Positions 8,164-16,597 of a stretch of 46,975 bases of DNA are shown piece after piece. Within the stretch, counting starts at the first letter, position 1. Each line of letters starts with the position of its first letter. This DNA is from Lachnospiraceae bacterium (lineage in GTDB: Bacteria > Bacillota > Clostridia > Lachnospirales > Lachnospiraceae): assembly GCA_021153325.1 (NCBI GenBank), contig JAGKTQ010000021.1, positions 1 to 46,975 of the forward strand, in the 5' to 3' direction. The notes beneath the pieces are model-generated. The model had not been told where the DNA came from. It saw nothing but the letters and a program-made list of their open reading frames with translations, and searched no databases. A program made the position numbers and the translations under genes.

Positions 8164-9711
8164 ATGCCGTATGTTTTAGTGGCAGTAGCTGTTACTCTTC
8201 TTGTTTCAGTTCCAGTATCCGCATTAGTGGCAACTAATTATCGTAAAAAGGTAGTAGAGTCAAAGATTGGCAATGCTGAGGACAAGGCAAGAGAGATTAT
8301 TGATGAAGCTCTTAAAACAGCAGAAGCGAAAAAACGCGAGTCCTTACTTGAGGTAAAAGAAGAATCCATTCGTACAAGGAATGAATTGGATAAGGAAGTC
8401 AAGGAACGGAGAGCTGAGGCACAGCGTTATGAAAGACGTATTCAGCAAAAAGAAGAGAACATCGATAAAAAAGCAGATGCTATTGAAAAGAAAGAAGCAG
8501 GTTTGGCAGCAAGAGAAGAAGCTTTAAATAAGCAGAAGGAAGAAGTTGCTAAACTCAATGAGCAAAGATTACAGGAACTAGAAAGAATCTCAGGTCTTAC
8601 CTCCGAACAAGCAAAAGATTATTTATTGAAAATTGTTGAAGATGAAGTAAAACATGAAACCGCCATTATGATCAAAGAAATGGAGAATAAGGCGAAAGAA
8701 GAAGCAGACAAGAAAGCAAAGGAATATGTAGTTACAGCAATTCAGAAATGTGCTGCTGATCACGTGTCAGAAACTACAATTTCTGTAGTACAACTCCCGA
8801 ATGACGAAATGAAGGGAAGAATTATTGGTAGAGAAGGACGTAATATCCGTACATTGGAAACAATGACAGGCGTTGACCTTATTATCGATGATACGCCGGA
8901 AGCAGTTATTCTTTCCAGTTTTGATCCAATTCGTCGTGAAGTTGCAAGAATTGCACTTGAAAAATTAATTGTTGATGGACGTATCCACCCGGCTAGAATT
9001 GAAGAAATGGTGGAAAAAGCACAAAAAGAAGTCGAAGTAATGATAAAAGAAGAAGGTGAAGCAGCGGCACTGGAAGTTGGTGTACATGGTATTCATCCTG
9101 AACTTATTCGTTTACTTGGTAAGATGAAATTCAGAACCAGTTACGGACAGAATGCATTAAAACATTCTATTGAAGTAGCTCAGTTATCAGGACTTTTAGC
9201 TGCTGAGATGGGACTAGATGTAAGAATGGCAAAACGTGCTGGTTTGTTACATGATATTGGTAAAGCAGTAGACCATGAAATGGAAGGATCACATATTCAG
9301 CTTGGTGTAGAGCTTTGTAGAAAGTACAAAGAATCAGCTGTTGTTATTAATGCAGTAGAATCTCATCATGGAGATGTAGAACCTCAGTCATTGATTGCAT
9401 GTATTGTACAAGCTTCTGATACAATTTCTGCAGCAAGACCGGGCGCTAGAAGGGAAACATTAGAAACCTATACTAGCAGATTAAAACAATTAGAAGATAT
9501 TACAAACAATTTCAAAGGTGTTGACAAATCTTTTGCTATTCAGGCAGGTAGAGAGATTCGTGTTATGGTAGTTCCAGAACAGATATCTGATGCTGATATG
9601 GTATTATTAGCGCGTGACATTTCTAAACAGATTGAAGCAGAGTTAGAATATCCAGGTCAGATTAAAGTAAATGTTATAAGGGAGTCTCGAGTTATTGATT
9701 ATGCTAAGTAA
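8164..9711 (+). CDS. rny: Ribonuclease Y
   Basis: This 515-aa membrane-anchored endoribonuclease initiates mRNA decay in Firmicutes. In order: one N-terminal transmembrane helix (about 3-25), a long charged coiled coil (about 30-190), a KH RNA-binding domain with GRIIGREGRNIRTLE (about 215-230), and an HD domain with the metal ligands in LKHSIEVAQ and the HDIGKA motif near residue 363. The frame can be read from a GTG at 8152, but that codon lies inside the AAGGAGG ribosome site (8146-8152); the ATG at 8164 is therefore chosen. Confidence 0.95.
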   Translation: MPYVLVAVAVTLLVSVPVSALVATNYRKKVVESKIGNAEDKAREIIDEALKTAEAKKRESLLEVKEESIRTRNELDKEVKERRAEAQRYERRIQQKEENIDKKADAIEKKEAGLAAREEALNKQKEEVAKLNEQRLQELERISGLTSEQAKDYLLKIVEDEVKHETAIMIKEMENKAKEEADKKAKEYVVTAIQKCAADHVSETTISVVQLPNDEMKGRIIGREGRNIRTLETMTGVDLIIDDTPEAVILSSFDPIRREVARIALEKLIVDGRIHPARIEEMVEKAQKEVEVMIKEEGEAAALEVGVHGIHPELIRLLGKMKFRTSYGQNALKHSIEVAQLSGLLAAEMGLDVRMAKRAGLLHDIGKAVDHEMEGSHIQLGVELCRKYKESAVVINAVESHHGDVEPQSLIACIVQASDTISAARPGARRETLETYTSRLKQLEDITNNFKGVDKSFAIQAGREIRVMVVPEQISDADMVLLARDISKQIEAELEYPGQIKVNVIRESRVIDYAK

Positions 9712-9751
9712 GAGATAACATTCCTTATACAACAAACTGTAAATAGCATAT

Positions 9752-9795
9752 TGGTGGAGGGTTTGAAGTTCATTCAAGCTCTCCACTATTTTTTT
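9752..9795 (+). terminator. Rho-independent terminator after rny
   Basis: GGTGGAGGGTTTGAA pairs imperfectly with TTCAAGCTCTCCACT around a 5-base loop and is followed by seven T. Confidence 0.85.
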
Positions 9796-9832
9796 GAGAA
9801 ATTGTATATAGTAATAAGTGAAGGAGGACACG

Positions 9833-10150
9833 ATGGTACCAATATTAGCAAAACAGGCAATTAATATTAAAAGTAAACATAGTACCAATATTATTTTGGG
9901 TAATTATGAATGTGGATATGCATTAGGATTGATTGTTAACTTATCAGGAATATTGTTCCCTGCGGATTATAATAGTGTTGAGGATCTGAGAGTAAAAGTA
10001 CTGACACTTTTGGAAGATTATACGCCAAAAGATGAAAGAGAAGAAAATTTGATTCATATGTTAAAAGAATATAAAGCAGATGATAATTTAGATAGTCAGG
10101 TCGGTGAACTGATTAATATGGGATTAGGGGAAAAGAAACCGTGGGTGTAA
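9833..10150 (+). CDS. Small protein of unknown function
   Basis: The 105-aa product is not recognised. It is soluble-looking, with a beta-rich N-terminal half (KSKHSTNIILGNYECGYALGLIVNLSGILFPAD) and an acidic helical C-terminal half. There is no signal peptide and there are no clustered cysteines. AAGGAGG at 9821-9827 places the start at the ATG at 9833, although the frame extends upstream to a GTG at 9818. It is transcribed alone, between the rny terminator and the aminotransferase promoter. A good ribosome site and normal codon use suggest a real gene. Confidence 0.7.
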   Translation: MVPILAKQAINIKSKHSTNIILGNYECGYALGLIVNLSGILFPADYNSVEDLRVKVLTLLEDYTPKDEREENLIHMLKEYKADDNLDSQVGELINMGLGEKKPWV

Positions 10151-10177
10151 TAAAATAGAAAATATTTAAAAAAAATC

Positions 10178-10206
10178 TTGTGTATTACAGGTTCATGTAG
10201 TAAAAT
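10178..10206 (+). promoter_or_regulatory. Promoter for the aminotransferase operon
   Basis: TTGTGT (10178-10183) and TAAAAT (10201-10206) have a 17-bp spacer and lie 100 bp before the aminotransferase start. Confidence 0.55.
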
Positions 10207-10308
10207 GAACAAAGTGTGTATGATTGTATACGATTATGCAGAGTGGAACTGTGATGCACACAGGTTGTTATTAATTAAGATTAAGAAGATTATAGGACGG
10301 TGGATTTT

Positions 10309-11505
10309 ATGGCATTAACGTTATCAAAAAAAGCACAAGCAGTAAAACCTTCATCAACATTAGCTATTACTGCAAAAGCAAAAGAGTTAAAGGCACAGGG
10401 AATTGATGTAGTAGGATTTGGTGCAGGTGAACCAGATTTTAATACACCTGAGAATGTATGTAATGCTGCAATAGAAGCAATTCAGAATGGATTTACCAAA
10501 TATACTCCGGCTTCAGGAACAAATGAGTTGAAAGAAGCTATATGCAAAAAATTCAAAGAATTCAACGGACTTGACTATAAACCAAATCAGATTGTTATAA
10601 GCAATGGTGGAAAACATGGTTTGTCAAATGTTTTTGATGCACTTTTAAATCCAGGTGATGAAGTTATTATTCCGGCACCTTACTGGTTAAGCTACCCGGA
10701 AATGGTAAAATTATCAGATGGTGTTCCGGTCGTGATTACAGGAACAAAAGAAAATGGATATAAAGTAACAGCAAAACAGGTAGAAGAAGCTATTACAGAT
10801 AAGACAAAAGCACTTGTACTGAATACACCAAGCAATCCTACAGGAATGATCTATACAGAAGAGGAACTTCGTGCGATTGCAGACGTAGTTGTTAAAAAAG
10901 ATATTTATGTTGTTGCTGATGAAATGTATGAGTACTTAATTTATGGTAATGAGAAACATGTCAGCATTGCATCATTTAATGAAGAAATTTATAAGAGAAC
11001 GATTACTTGTAGCGGATTATCAAAGAGCTATGCGATGACAGGATGGAGAATCGGTTACACAGGTTCTTCACCAGAAATTGCTAAGTTGATGAGTTCTATT
11101 CAGTCTCATGCAACTTCTAATCCAAACTCTATTGCACAGGCAGCTGCAGTGGAAGCATTGAATGGACCACAGGATATGGTAGAATCCATGAAGGCAGAGT
11201 TTGATAAACGTCGTCAGTATATGTATAAGAGAGTATGCGAAATGCCTTATGTGAGTACATTAGAGCCGAAAGGAGCATTTTATGTATTCATTGATACAGA
11301 AGAAGCATTAGCAAAAGAATATAAAGGAGAGAAGATTGGAACAACTGCAAAACTTGCAGAAATTCTTTTAGAGGATTATGCGGTTGCTGTTATTCCATGC
11401 GCAGATTTTGGATTCCCTGATTATATTCGTCTTTCTTATGCGATCAGCATGGAACAGATTGAAAAAGGATTAGACAGAATCGAAAACTTCTTGAAAACTT
11501 TATAA
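10309..11505 (+). CDS. aspB: Pyridoxal-phosphate aminotransferase, aspartate type (class I)
   Basis: The 398-aa enzyme belongs to the Ib subgroup of aspartate aminotransferases, moving an amino group between aspartate and 2-oxoglutarate. Seen are the GFGAGEPDFNTPENV N-terminal motif, YTPASGTNELKEAI, the NTPSNPTG loop, the DEMYEYLIY motif and the PLP-lysine site SGLSKSYAMTGWRIGY. The start is the ATG at 10309; the in-frame GTG at 10300 lies inside the GGACGG ribosome site. The exact substrate (aspartate or a related amino acid) cannot be settled from sequence. nudF follows after 14 bases. Confidence 0.9.
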   Translation: MALTLSKKAQAVKPSSTLAITAKAKELKAQGIDVVGFGAGEPDFNTPENVCNAAIEAIQNGFTKYTPASGTNELKEAICKKFKEFNGLDYKPNQIVISNGGKHGLSNVFDALLNPGDEVIIPAPYWLSYPEMVKLSDGVPVVITGTKENGYKVTAKQVEEAITDKTKALVLNTPSNPTGMIYTEEELRAIADVVVKKDIYVVADEMYEYLIYGNEKHVSIASFNEEIYKRTITCSGLSKSYAMTGWRIGYTGSSPEIAKLMSSIQSHATSNPNSIAQAAAVEALNGPQDMVESMKAEFDKRRQYMYKRVCEMPYVSTLEPKGAFYVFIDTEEALAKEYKGEKIGTTAKLAEILLEDYAVAVIPCADFGFPDYIRLSYAISMEQIEKGLDRIENFLKTL

Positions 11506-11519
11506 GAGTGGTGTTTGAA

Positions 11520-12056
11520 ATGGAAGAATTTAAACGTCTTGATAGAAAACTTGTTTTCAAAGGAAGCATTATAGATTTTTATAAGGATACGGTACAGGTA
11601 CCGAATGGCAACGTAGTAGAGTGGGATTTTATTGGTCATAAAGGTGCGGCTGCGGTAGTACCAGTCACAGAGGATGGCAAAATCCTAATGGTGCGTCAAT
11701 ATCGTAATGCATTGGACAGATATACTTTGGAAATTCCGGCAGGCGGTCTGAACTCTCCATCAGAGCCTATGATAGAAGCAGCGGCAAGAGAATTGGAAGA
11801 GGAAACAGGTTTTTCCTGTGATCATTTGGAATTTTTGATCTCTGTTCGTACCACGGTAGCATTTTGCAATGAAAAAATTGAGATTTTTGTCGCGAAAGAT
11901 CTGAAAGCCGGTACACAGCATTTAGATGAAGATGAATTTATTAATGTGGAAGCATACGATGTGGAAGAGCTTTGCCAAATGATCTATGATGGAAAAATAG
12001 AAGATTCCAAGACAATTTCTGCAATCATGAGTTATAATAATAAATATGTGAAATAG
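11520..12056 (+). CDS. nudF: Nudix hydrolase, ADP-ribose pyrophosphatase type
   Basis: The 178-aa protein carries a full Nudix box G-x5-E-x7-R-E-x2-E-E-x-G, seen as GGLNSPSEPMIEAAARELEEETGF around residues 80-103. VRQYRNALDRYTLEIPAGG before it is typical of ADP-ribose pyrophosphatases, which hydrolyse ADP-ribose to AMP and ribose 5-phosphate. The ATG at 11520 is chosen over upstream GTGs at 11508/11511; the ribosome site is weak, so coupling to the preceding gene is likely. nudF-spoIIM-xerD matches the order in Bacillus, which supports the name. Confidence 0.9.
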   Translation: MEEFKRLDRKLVFKGSIIDFYKDTVQVPNGNVVEWDFIGHKGAAAVVPVTEDGKILMVRQYRNALDRYTLEIPAGGLNSPSEPMIEAAARELEEETGFSCDHLEFLISVRTTVAFCNEKIEIFVAKDLKAGTQHLDEDEFINVEAYDVEELCQMIYDGKIEDSKTISAIMSYNNKYVK

Positions 12057-12074
12057 AAATTTATAAAAGTGCAC

Positions 12075-12128
12075 ACTGCCTTGTTTTGTGAAAGAAATTT
12101 TGCAAAGCAAGGCAGTTTTGTATTTTTT
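12075..12128 (+). terminator. Rho-independent terminator after nudF
   Basis: ACTGCCTTG (12075-12083) pairs with CAAGGCAGT (12108-12116), followed by a T-rich tail. It separates nudF from spoIIM, which needs its own promoter. Confidence 0.85.
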
Positions 12129-12147
12129 GGAAAGACAGGCATATAAT
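12120..12147 (+). promoter_or_regulatory. Possible sigma-E type promoter for spoIIM
   Basis: GTATTTT (12120-12126) and CATATAAT (12140-12147), 13 bp apart, resemble the mother-cell sigma-E consensus (about GTATATT-14-CATACAAT). spoIIM is a known sigma-E target in Bacillus. The match is by eye and the spacing is one base short. Confidence 0.4.
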
Positions 12148-12177
12148 TTTAGAAGAATGAGCAGAAAGGAAAGTGGA

Positions 12178-12783
12178 ATGAAAAAAAGAAAGGAAGGAAA
12201 TATTCATGGGACATGGATATTGCTTTATGGCATTTTTTTTGCTTTGGGAATCTGTATTACCACCTTGTGGAAAGATGAACTGATAGAGAAGAGCGGTTTT
12301 TTAGGAGAATATACGCTTTTGTGTATGAGACAGGTCAAAATGAATTATACAGATTATTTTCTGTATTTGCTTCAAAAAAGAGCGGGAATAGCAATATTTC
12401 TTGCGATTTTGTCTTCTACCTATTTGGGTCTTGCAGGAATTTATATATATATTGGATGGCTTGGAATGGCAACCGGAATTTTTCTTACAGGAGCAGGAAT
12501 TCGCTATGGAACAAAAGGGATATTGCTGTTTTTGGGCGGAATGATGCCACACCAGATCGTATTGATACCAGCAGGAATTATTTTAATCTGTTGGTGTTAT
12601 CAAATGTGTGTATCATTGTATTATCCTGGAAAAGCATCAGAACCTGTTTACGGAAGCAAAAAGCAGTTCGTTATAAGGAAAATCGTGCAGTTTCAAATCA
12701 TTTTAGGAGTTGTCATAATTGGCTGCTTGTTGGAGTGTTATGTTAATCCATTTATCATTACAAAAATATTAAAAATTTTTTAA
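12178..12783 (+). CDS. spoIIM: Stage II sporulation protein M
   Basis: The 201-aa polytopic membrane protein is the SpoIIM component of the engulfment (DMP) complex with SpoIID and SpoIIP, acting in the mother-cell membrane. About five hydrophobic segments are visible, with the family features GIFFALGI near the start, GGMMPHQIVLIPAG in the middle and a C-terminal LLECYVNPFI. The open frame runs up to 12088, but that part lies in the nudF terminator. The ATG at 12178, with AGAAAGGA 7 bases upstream, gives the usual basic N-terminus. Length is slightly below the 214 aa of B. subtilis. Confidence 0.88.
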   Translation: MKKRKEGNIHGTWILLYGIFFALGICITTLWKDELIEKSGFLGEYTLLCMRQVKMNYTDYFLYLLQKRAGIAIFLAILSSTYLGLAGIYIYIGWLGMATGIFLTGAGIRYGTKGILLFLGGMMPHQIVLIPAGIILICWCYQMCVSLYYPGKASEPVYGSKKQFVIRKIVQFQIILGVVIIGCLLECYVNPFIITKILKIF

Positions 12784-12850
12784 ATAAAATTTTCTACATT
12801 TAGTTATTAAGAAAATGTGACAAACGATATGTTGTGCTTTTTTTGAAAAA

Positions 12851-12914
12851 CGTTGATTTTACGCGAAAATCCGGTAAAATATTCGTTGATTTTATCAAAA
12901 TTTCTTATTATAAT
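12851..12914 (+). promoter_or_regulatory. Tandem promoters with a repeated element before xerD
   Basis: P1 is TTGATT (12853-12858)-16-TAAAAT (12875-12880). P2 is TTGATT (12886-12891)-17-TATAAT (12909-12914). Each -35 lies inside an identical 11-bp word, CGTTGATTTTA, at 12851 and 12884, exactly 33 bp apart. Confidence 0.65.
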
Positions 12915-12970
12915 GAAGAGTAATCAGCGTTGGATTAACATAATTACCTTATGAGGAAGGGCAGTGCCAA

Positions 12971-13855
12971 ATGGAGAAACATATTAATTCGTTCATTTCA
13001 TATTTACATAATGTGAAAAAGACATCTAACAATACTGAGATGTCATATCGCAGGGATTTGAACAAATTAAATAAATATTTAGAAGTGCGTAATATTCAGG
13101 AAATTCAAAAGGTTACGCGTGAGGATTTGTGCGCTTATATTCTCTATTTGGAAGAAAATAATTTTGCGGCTGCGACGATTTCCAGAAACATTGCATCTAT
13201 TAAAGCATTTTATCACTTTTTGGCAAAGGAAGAAATTGTCAGTGAGGATATTTCGGATGCATTAAAGGCACCCAAAATTGAAAAGAAGATGCCAGAAATT
13301 CTTTCTACGGAACAGGTGATTAGATTATTGGAACAACCGAATGGTGACAGTCCGAAGGAAATCAGAGATAAAGCAATGTTAGAGCTTTTGTATGCGACGG
13401 GAATTCGTGTTACAGAGCTGATCACACTTAAAACCGCAGACGTTAATTTACAGATGGGATTTTTAGTCTGCAGGGATGGAAACAAAGAACGTATTATTCC
13501 ATTTGGAAACGAAGCAAGAAATGCTTTGATTCGTTATATTGATGGAACAAGGGAAATAATGGTGGAAGATAAAAATTCCAATATTTTATTTGCCAATTGT
13601 TCCGGACAGCCTATGAGCAGACAAGGTTTTTGGAAATTGATCAAATTCTATGCAAAGAAAGCGGGTATTGAAGAAGATATTACACCACATACGCTGCGTC
13701 ATTCTTTTGCAGCACATTTAGTAGAAAATGGTGCTGATCTACGAAGCGTACAGGAAATGCTTGGACATTCGGATATTTCCACAACACAAGTATATGCAAA
13801 CATGAATCATAATCGCATCAGAGAGGTGTATGCAAAAGCACACCCAAGAAGTTGA
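12971..13855 (+). CDS. xerD: Site-specific tyrosine recombinase XerD
   Basis: The 294-aa recombinase resolves chromosome dimers at dif with its partner XerC. It has an N-terminal SAM-like core-binding domain (about 1-95) and a catalytic domain with all six active-site residues: R146 (TGIRVTEL), K172, H240 and R243 (HTLRHSF), H266 (LGHSDIS) and the nucleophile Y275. Length is normal for XerD. It follows spoIIM, as in Bacillus, but the intervening fur gene seen there is absent. It has its own promoters, so it is probably constitutive. Confidence 0.94.
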   Translation: MEKHINSFISYLHNVKKTSNNTEMSYRRDLNKLNKYLEVRNIQEIQKVTREDLCAYILYLEENNFAAATISRNIASIKAFYHFLAKEEIVSEDISDALKAPKIEKKMPEILSTEQVIRLLEQPNGDSPKEIRDKAMLELLYATGIRVTELITLKTADVNLQMGFLVCRDGNKERIIPFGNEARNALIRYIDGTREIMVEDKNSNILFANCSGQPMSRQGFWKLIKFYAKKAGIEEDITPHTLRHSFAAHLVENGADLRSVQEMLGHSDISTTQVYANMNHNRIREVYAKAHPRS

Positions 13856-13890
13856 TAGCGACAAAAATAGAAAAAGAATTGAGTTATAAT

Positions 13891-13928
13891 AAAAAGGGAT
13901 GTTCACTTTCGTTGTGAACATCCTTTTT
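13891..13928. terminator. Bidirectional terminator between xerD and aroF
   Basis: GGATGTTCAC (13897-13906) pairs perfectly with GTGAACATCC (13914-13923). It has five A before and five T after, so it can end transcription from both converging genes. Confidence 0.92.
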
Positions 13929-13943
13929 GCTCTTTTTTGCTTC

Positions 13944-14972
13944 TTATTCGTATTCTGCAATATCGTAAATCAAGCGTTCGCTTTCTTCCCAACCAAGGCA
14001 AGGATCGGTAATGGATTTACCATAAACACCACCGCCAACTTTCTGGCATCCGCCTTCAATATAGCTTTCGATCATAACACCTTTTACAAGGCTATGAATA
14101 TCAGCATTGAGCTTACGGGAGTGCATAACTTCTTTTACGATTCGTACCTGCTGTTCATACTGCTTATTAGAGTTATTGTGATTGGAGTCAATAATACAAG
14201 CAGGATTTTTTAAATCTCTTTCATTGTATAATTCAAGCAGTGTATACAGATCTTCATAGTGATAGTTGGAAAGGCTTCTACCATATTTATTTACGGAACC
14301 ACGTAAAACAGTATGAGCAAGTTCGTTACCTGATGTATTTACTTCCCAGCCTCTGTAAATGAAAGAGTGTGGCTGCTGTGCTGCATAAACAGAATTTAAC
14401 ATGATGGAAAAATCACCACTGGTAGGATTTTTCATACCGGCAGGAACATCAAAACCACTTGCGGTAAGACGATGCTGCTGATCTTCTACAGAACGAGCGC
14501 CAATTGCTACATAAGATAAAATATCAGATAAGTAGCGGTAATTTTCAGGATAAAGCATTTCATCAGCAGCGGTGAGTCCGGATTCTTCGATAGCGCGAAT
14601 ATGCATCTTACGCATCGCGATCAGACCGCCAAGGAAGTCTTCCCCTTTTTCAGGGTCTGGCTGATGAACGATTCCTTTATAGCCATCACCAGTAGTACGA
14701 GGTTTGTTCGTATAGATTCTAGGAATCAAAATTAATTTGTCTTTCACCTGCTCATTTACTTTAGCAAGACGATTTACATAATCACAGACAGAATCTTCGT
14801 TGTCTGCGGAACATGGTCCAATGATAACGAGAAATTTATTGCTTTCTCCAGTAAATACTTTACGGATTTCTTCATCACGTTCTGCTTTTAATGCAGCCAG
14901 CTTTTCCGGAACCGGATACTCGTTACGAATTTCTTCCGGAGTCGGAAGTTTTTTTACAAATTCAAATGACAT
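13944..14972 (-). CDS. aroF: 3-deoxy-7-phosphoheptulonate (DAHP) synthase, class I alpha
   Basis: This 342-aa enzyme condenses phosphoenolpyruvate and erythrose 4-phosphate in the first step of the shikimate pathway. Seen are the PEP/metal motif VIIGPCSADN near residue 50, the KPRTT motif, GARSVEDQQHR with its substrate-binding arginine, MKNPTSGDF, and the late metal ligands in IDSNHNN and SYIEGG. It is the AroF/G/H type rather than the AroQ-fused or type II form. It stands alone with its own promoter and terminator. Which aromatic amino acid inhibits it cannot be read here. Confidence 0.94.
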   Translation of the reverse strand: MSFEFVKKLPTPEEIRNEYPVPEKLAALKAERDEEIRKVFTGESNKFLVIIGPCSADNEDSVCDYVNRLAKVNEQVKDKLILIPRIYTNKPRTTGDGYKGIVHQPDPEKGEDFLGGLIAMRKMHIRAIEESGLTAADEMLYPENYRYLSDILSYVAIGARSVEDQQHRLTASGFDVPAGMKNPTSGDFSIMLNSVYAAQQPHSFIYRGWEVNTSGNELAHTVLRGSVNKYGRSLSNYHYEDLYTLLELYNERDLKNPACIIDSNHNNSNKQYEQQVRIVKEVMHSRKLNADIHSLVKGVMIESYIEGGCQKVGGGVYGKSITDPCLGWEESERLIYDIAEYE

Positions 14973-15039
14973 TTCATAAAACTCCTTTGTGTACTTATTT
15001 TGTGTATTTATTCGATCTTACTAGCTCAAAACAAACTCC

Positions 15040-15068
15040 ATTATAATATAGAAGTGATAAAAGCGCAA
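15040..15068 (-). promoter_or_regulatory. aroF promoter
   Basis: Read on the minus strand, TTGCGC (15068-15063) and TATAAT (15045-15040) are separated by 17 bp, about 70 bp upstream of the aroF start. Confidence 0.65.
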
Positions 15069-15104
15069 GAAAACGCTTTAGTGTATTAAAATAAATGCAC
15101 AAGA

Positions 15105-16460
15105 TCAAGTTGGATTTAGATAATGTTTTACAAAACCGATTTCCATAAAAGTAATAACAAGCTCACTGGCTAAAAGTCCCCACATATATCCTTTTATGCC
15201 AAGGAGCGGAATGGCACAGAAAACAAAAGCAAGCCGGATGAGCAGACCGACTACGTTGCAGAAAAAAGTAGTGCCCGGTTTTCCAAGTCCATGTAATATA
15301 CTGGACATTGTGGAAGAGATATAAAGAAAAGGACAGATAAAGCTCAACGTAAGAATAAAGGAGCCGGCAGAAGGGCTGTCGAATAAAAAATTTCCCAGTG
15401 GTTTGCCAAAAAGCAGAAAAAAAACGGTGCAGAAAATTCCGAATAAGGAGCAGTATAATATGGATTTATCTACAGCTTTTTTGATCTTTGCGTAATTTTT
15501 ACTCATTTCCGCTTCAGAAATGATCGGAAGCAACAAAACAGCGACCGAATTGGTCAATGCACAGGGGAATAAAATGAGGGGGAGAGCCATACCGCTTAAA
15601 ATGCCATAAATGCTAAGTGCTTCTGAATTTGTAAGACCATGCAATTGGAGCATGGAAGGAATATAAACGGCTTCTACGCTTTGCAATAGATTGACAACGA
15701 TTCGGTTCGCACTTAAAGGAATCGATAAAAATAATATCTGCTTTGCAGTGGAAAGTACTTTTTTTGAAGGAGAAATCAGGTAAGCGGAGGCGGTTTTTAC
15801 CAAGGCCTCGCCTAAATATTTCGAGGAAAATCGGAAAAATACCATAATGCCGGAAATCAGAGCAGAAACAACTTCACCTATTAACAGTCCGATTAATGCA
15901 AGGGAGATGGAAGGGGGATTTGCGGCAGTAAAAAAAAGATGATAGATCAAGTAAACAGAGCCAACTCGTGCTGCTTGTTCAGCAAGTTGTGTGATTGCAG
16001 GCACAGATGTCTTTTGCACACCATAATAGTACCCGTTGATACAGGAATGCAGAGCACCAAAGGGAAGGGAAAGTGCAAAAATTCTAAGGAGTGGAGCACA
16101 ACGGATTTCTAAGAGCATGGTTTCTGCTAAAAATTCGGAATAGTTATATATGTATAGGGAGCAAAGTACCGACAGAGAGCCGGAAATAAAAATGCCAGTG
16201 TATAAAACACGTAAAGAAGATTTATAATCATGAGTAGTTGGTTCATTTGCGACAAATTTGGAAATGGCAGTTTGAATACTGGAACAGCTGATGGAGTAAG
16301 CGAGGGTCATGATCGGCGAAATAAGCTGGTAAATGCCCATTCCTTCTTCGCCGAAAACATGACTTAAAAAAATACGATAAAAAAAGCCAATAACACGGCT
16401 GATAAGTCCAGTGAGAGTTAAAATAAAGGTGCCCTTGATCAGGGATTTGTATTTGCCCAT
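15105..16460 (-). CDS. spoVB: SpoVB-type polysaccharide/lipid II flippase
   Basis: The 451-aa protein has 12-14 hydrophobic segments and the MOP-superfamily layout. The start GTFILTLTGLISRVIGFFYRIFLSHVFGEEGMGIYQLI is characteristic of SpoVB/YtgP. SpoVB is needed for spore cortex formation, presumably by moving peptidoglycan precursors across the mother-cell membrane. It is shorter than the 518-aa B. subtilis protein. A paralogous housekeeping flippase of the same family cannot be fully excluded. A CATATAAT box on the minus strand (16497-16490) lies about 30 bases before the start, consistent with sigma-E control but without a clear -35. Confidence 0.82.
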   Translation of the reverse strand: MGKYKSLIKGTFILTLTGLISRVIGFFYRIFLSHVFGEEGMGIYQLISPIMTLAYSISCSSIQTAISKFVANEPTTHDYKSSLRVLYTGIFISGSLSVLCSLYIYNYSEFLAETMLLEIRCAPLLRIFALSLPFGALHSCINGYYYGVQKTSVPAITQLAEQAARVGSVYLIYHLFFTAANPPSISLALIGLLIGEVVSALISGIMVFFRFSSKYLGEALVKTASAYLISPSKKVLSTAKQILFLSIPLSANRIVVNLLQSVEAVYIPSMLQLHGLTNSEALSIYGILSGMALPLILFPCALTNSVAVLLLPIISEAEMSKNYAKIKKAVDKSILYCSLFGIFCTVFFLLFGKPLGNFLFDSPSAGSFILTLSFICPFLYISSTMSSILHGLGKPGTTFFCNVVGLLIRLAFVFCAIPLLGIKGYMWGLLASELVITFMEIGFVKHYLNPT

Positions 16461-16509
16461 AGAAAGACCTTAAAAATTTATTATTGATAATTATATGCTG
16501 TTAGGCTTA

Positions 16510-16538
16510 TTGACAGAACATAGGCAGGGTGATATATT
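16510..16538 (+). promoter_or_regulatory. nifS promoter with overlapping inverted repeat
   Basis: TTGACA (16510-16515) and TATATT (16533-16538) have a 17-bp spacer. An inverted repeat TGATA-5-TATCA at 16530-16544 covers the -10, a possible repressor site. Confidence 0.6.
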
Positions 16539-16597
16539 GTATCATATAATTTCGAGAGAAATACTAGGAAATAAAAGAAAGAAGCAGGTAAAAAAAT

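Noticed and set aside
12321..12746. 141-codon plus-strand frame inside spoIIM
   Set aside because: It overlaps spoIIM in another frame, and its composition (many Arg, Asn, Ser, Tyr) is typical of out-of-frame reading.
12851..12914. Possible dif site next to xerD
   Set aside because: The 28-bp two-arm dif pattern is not present; the repeats here are direct and contain promoter elements.
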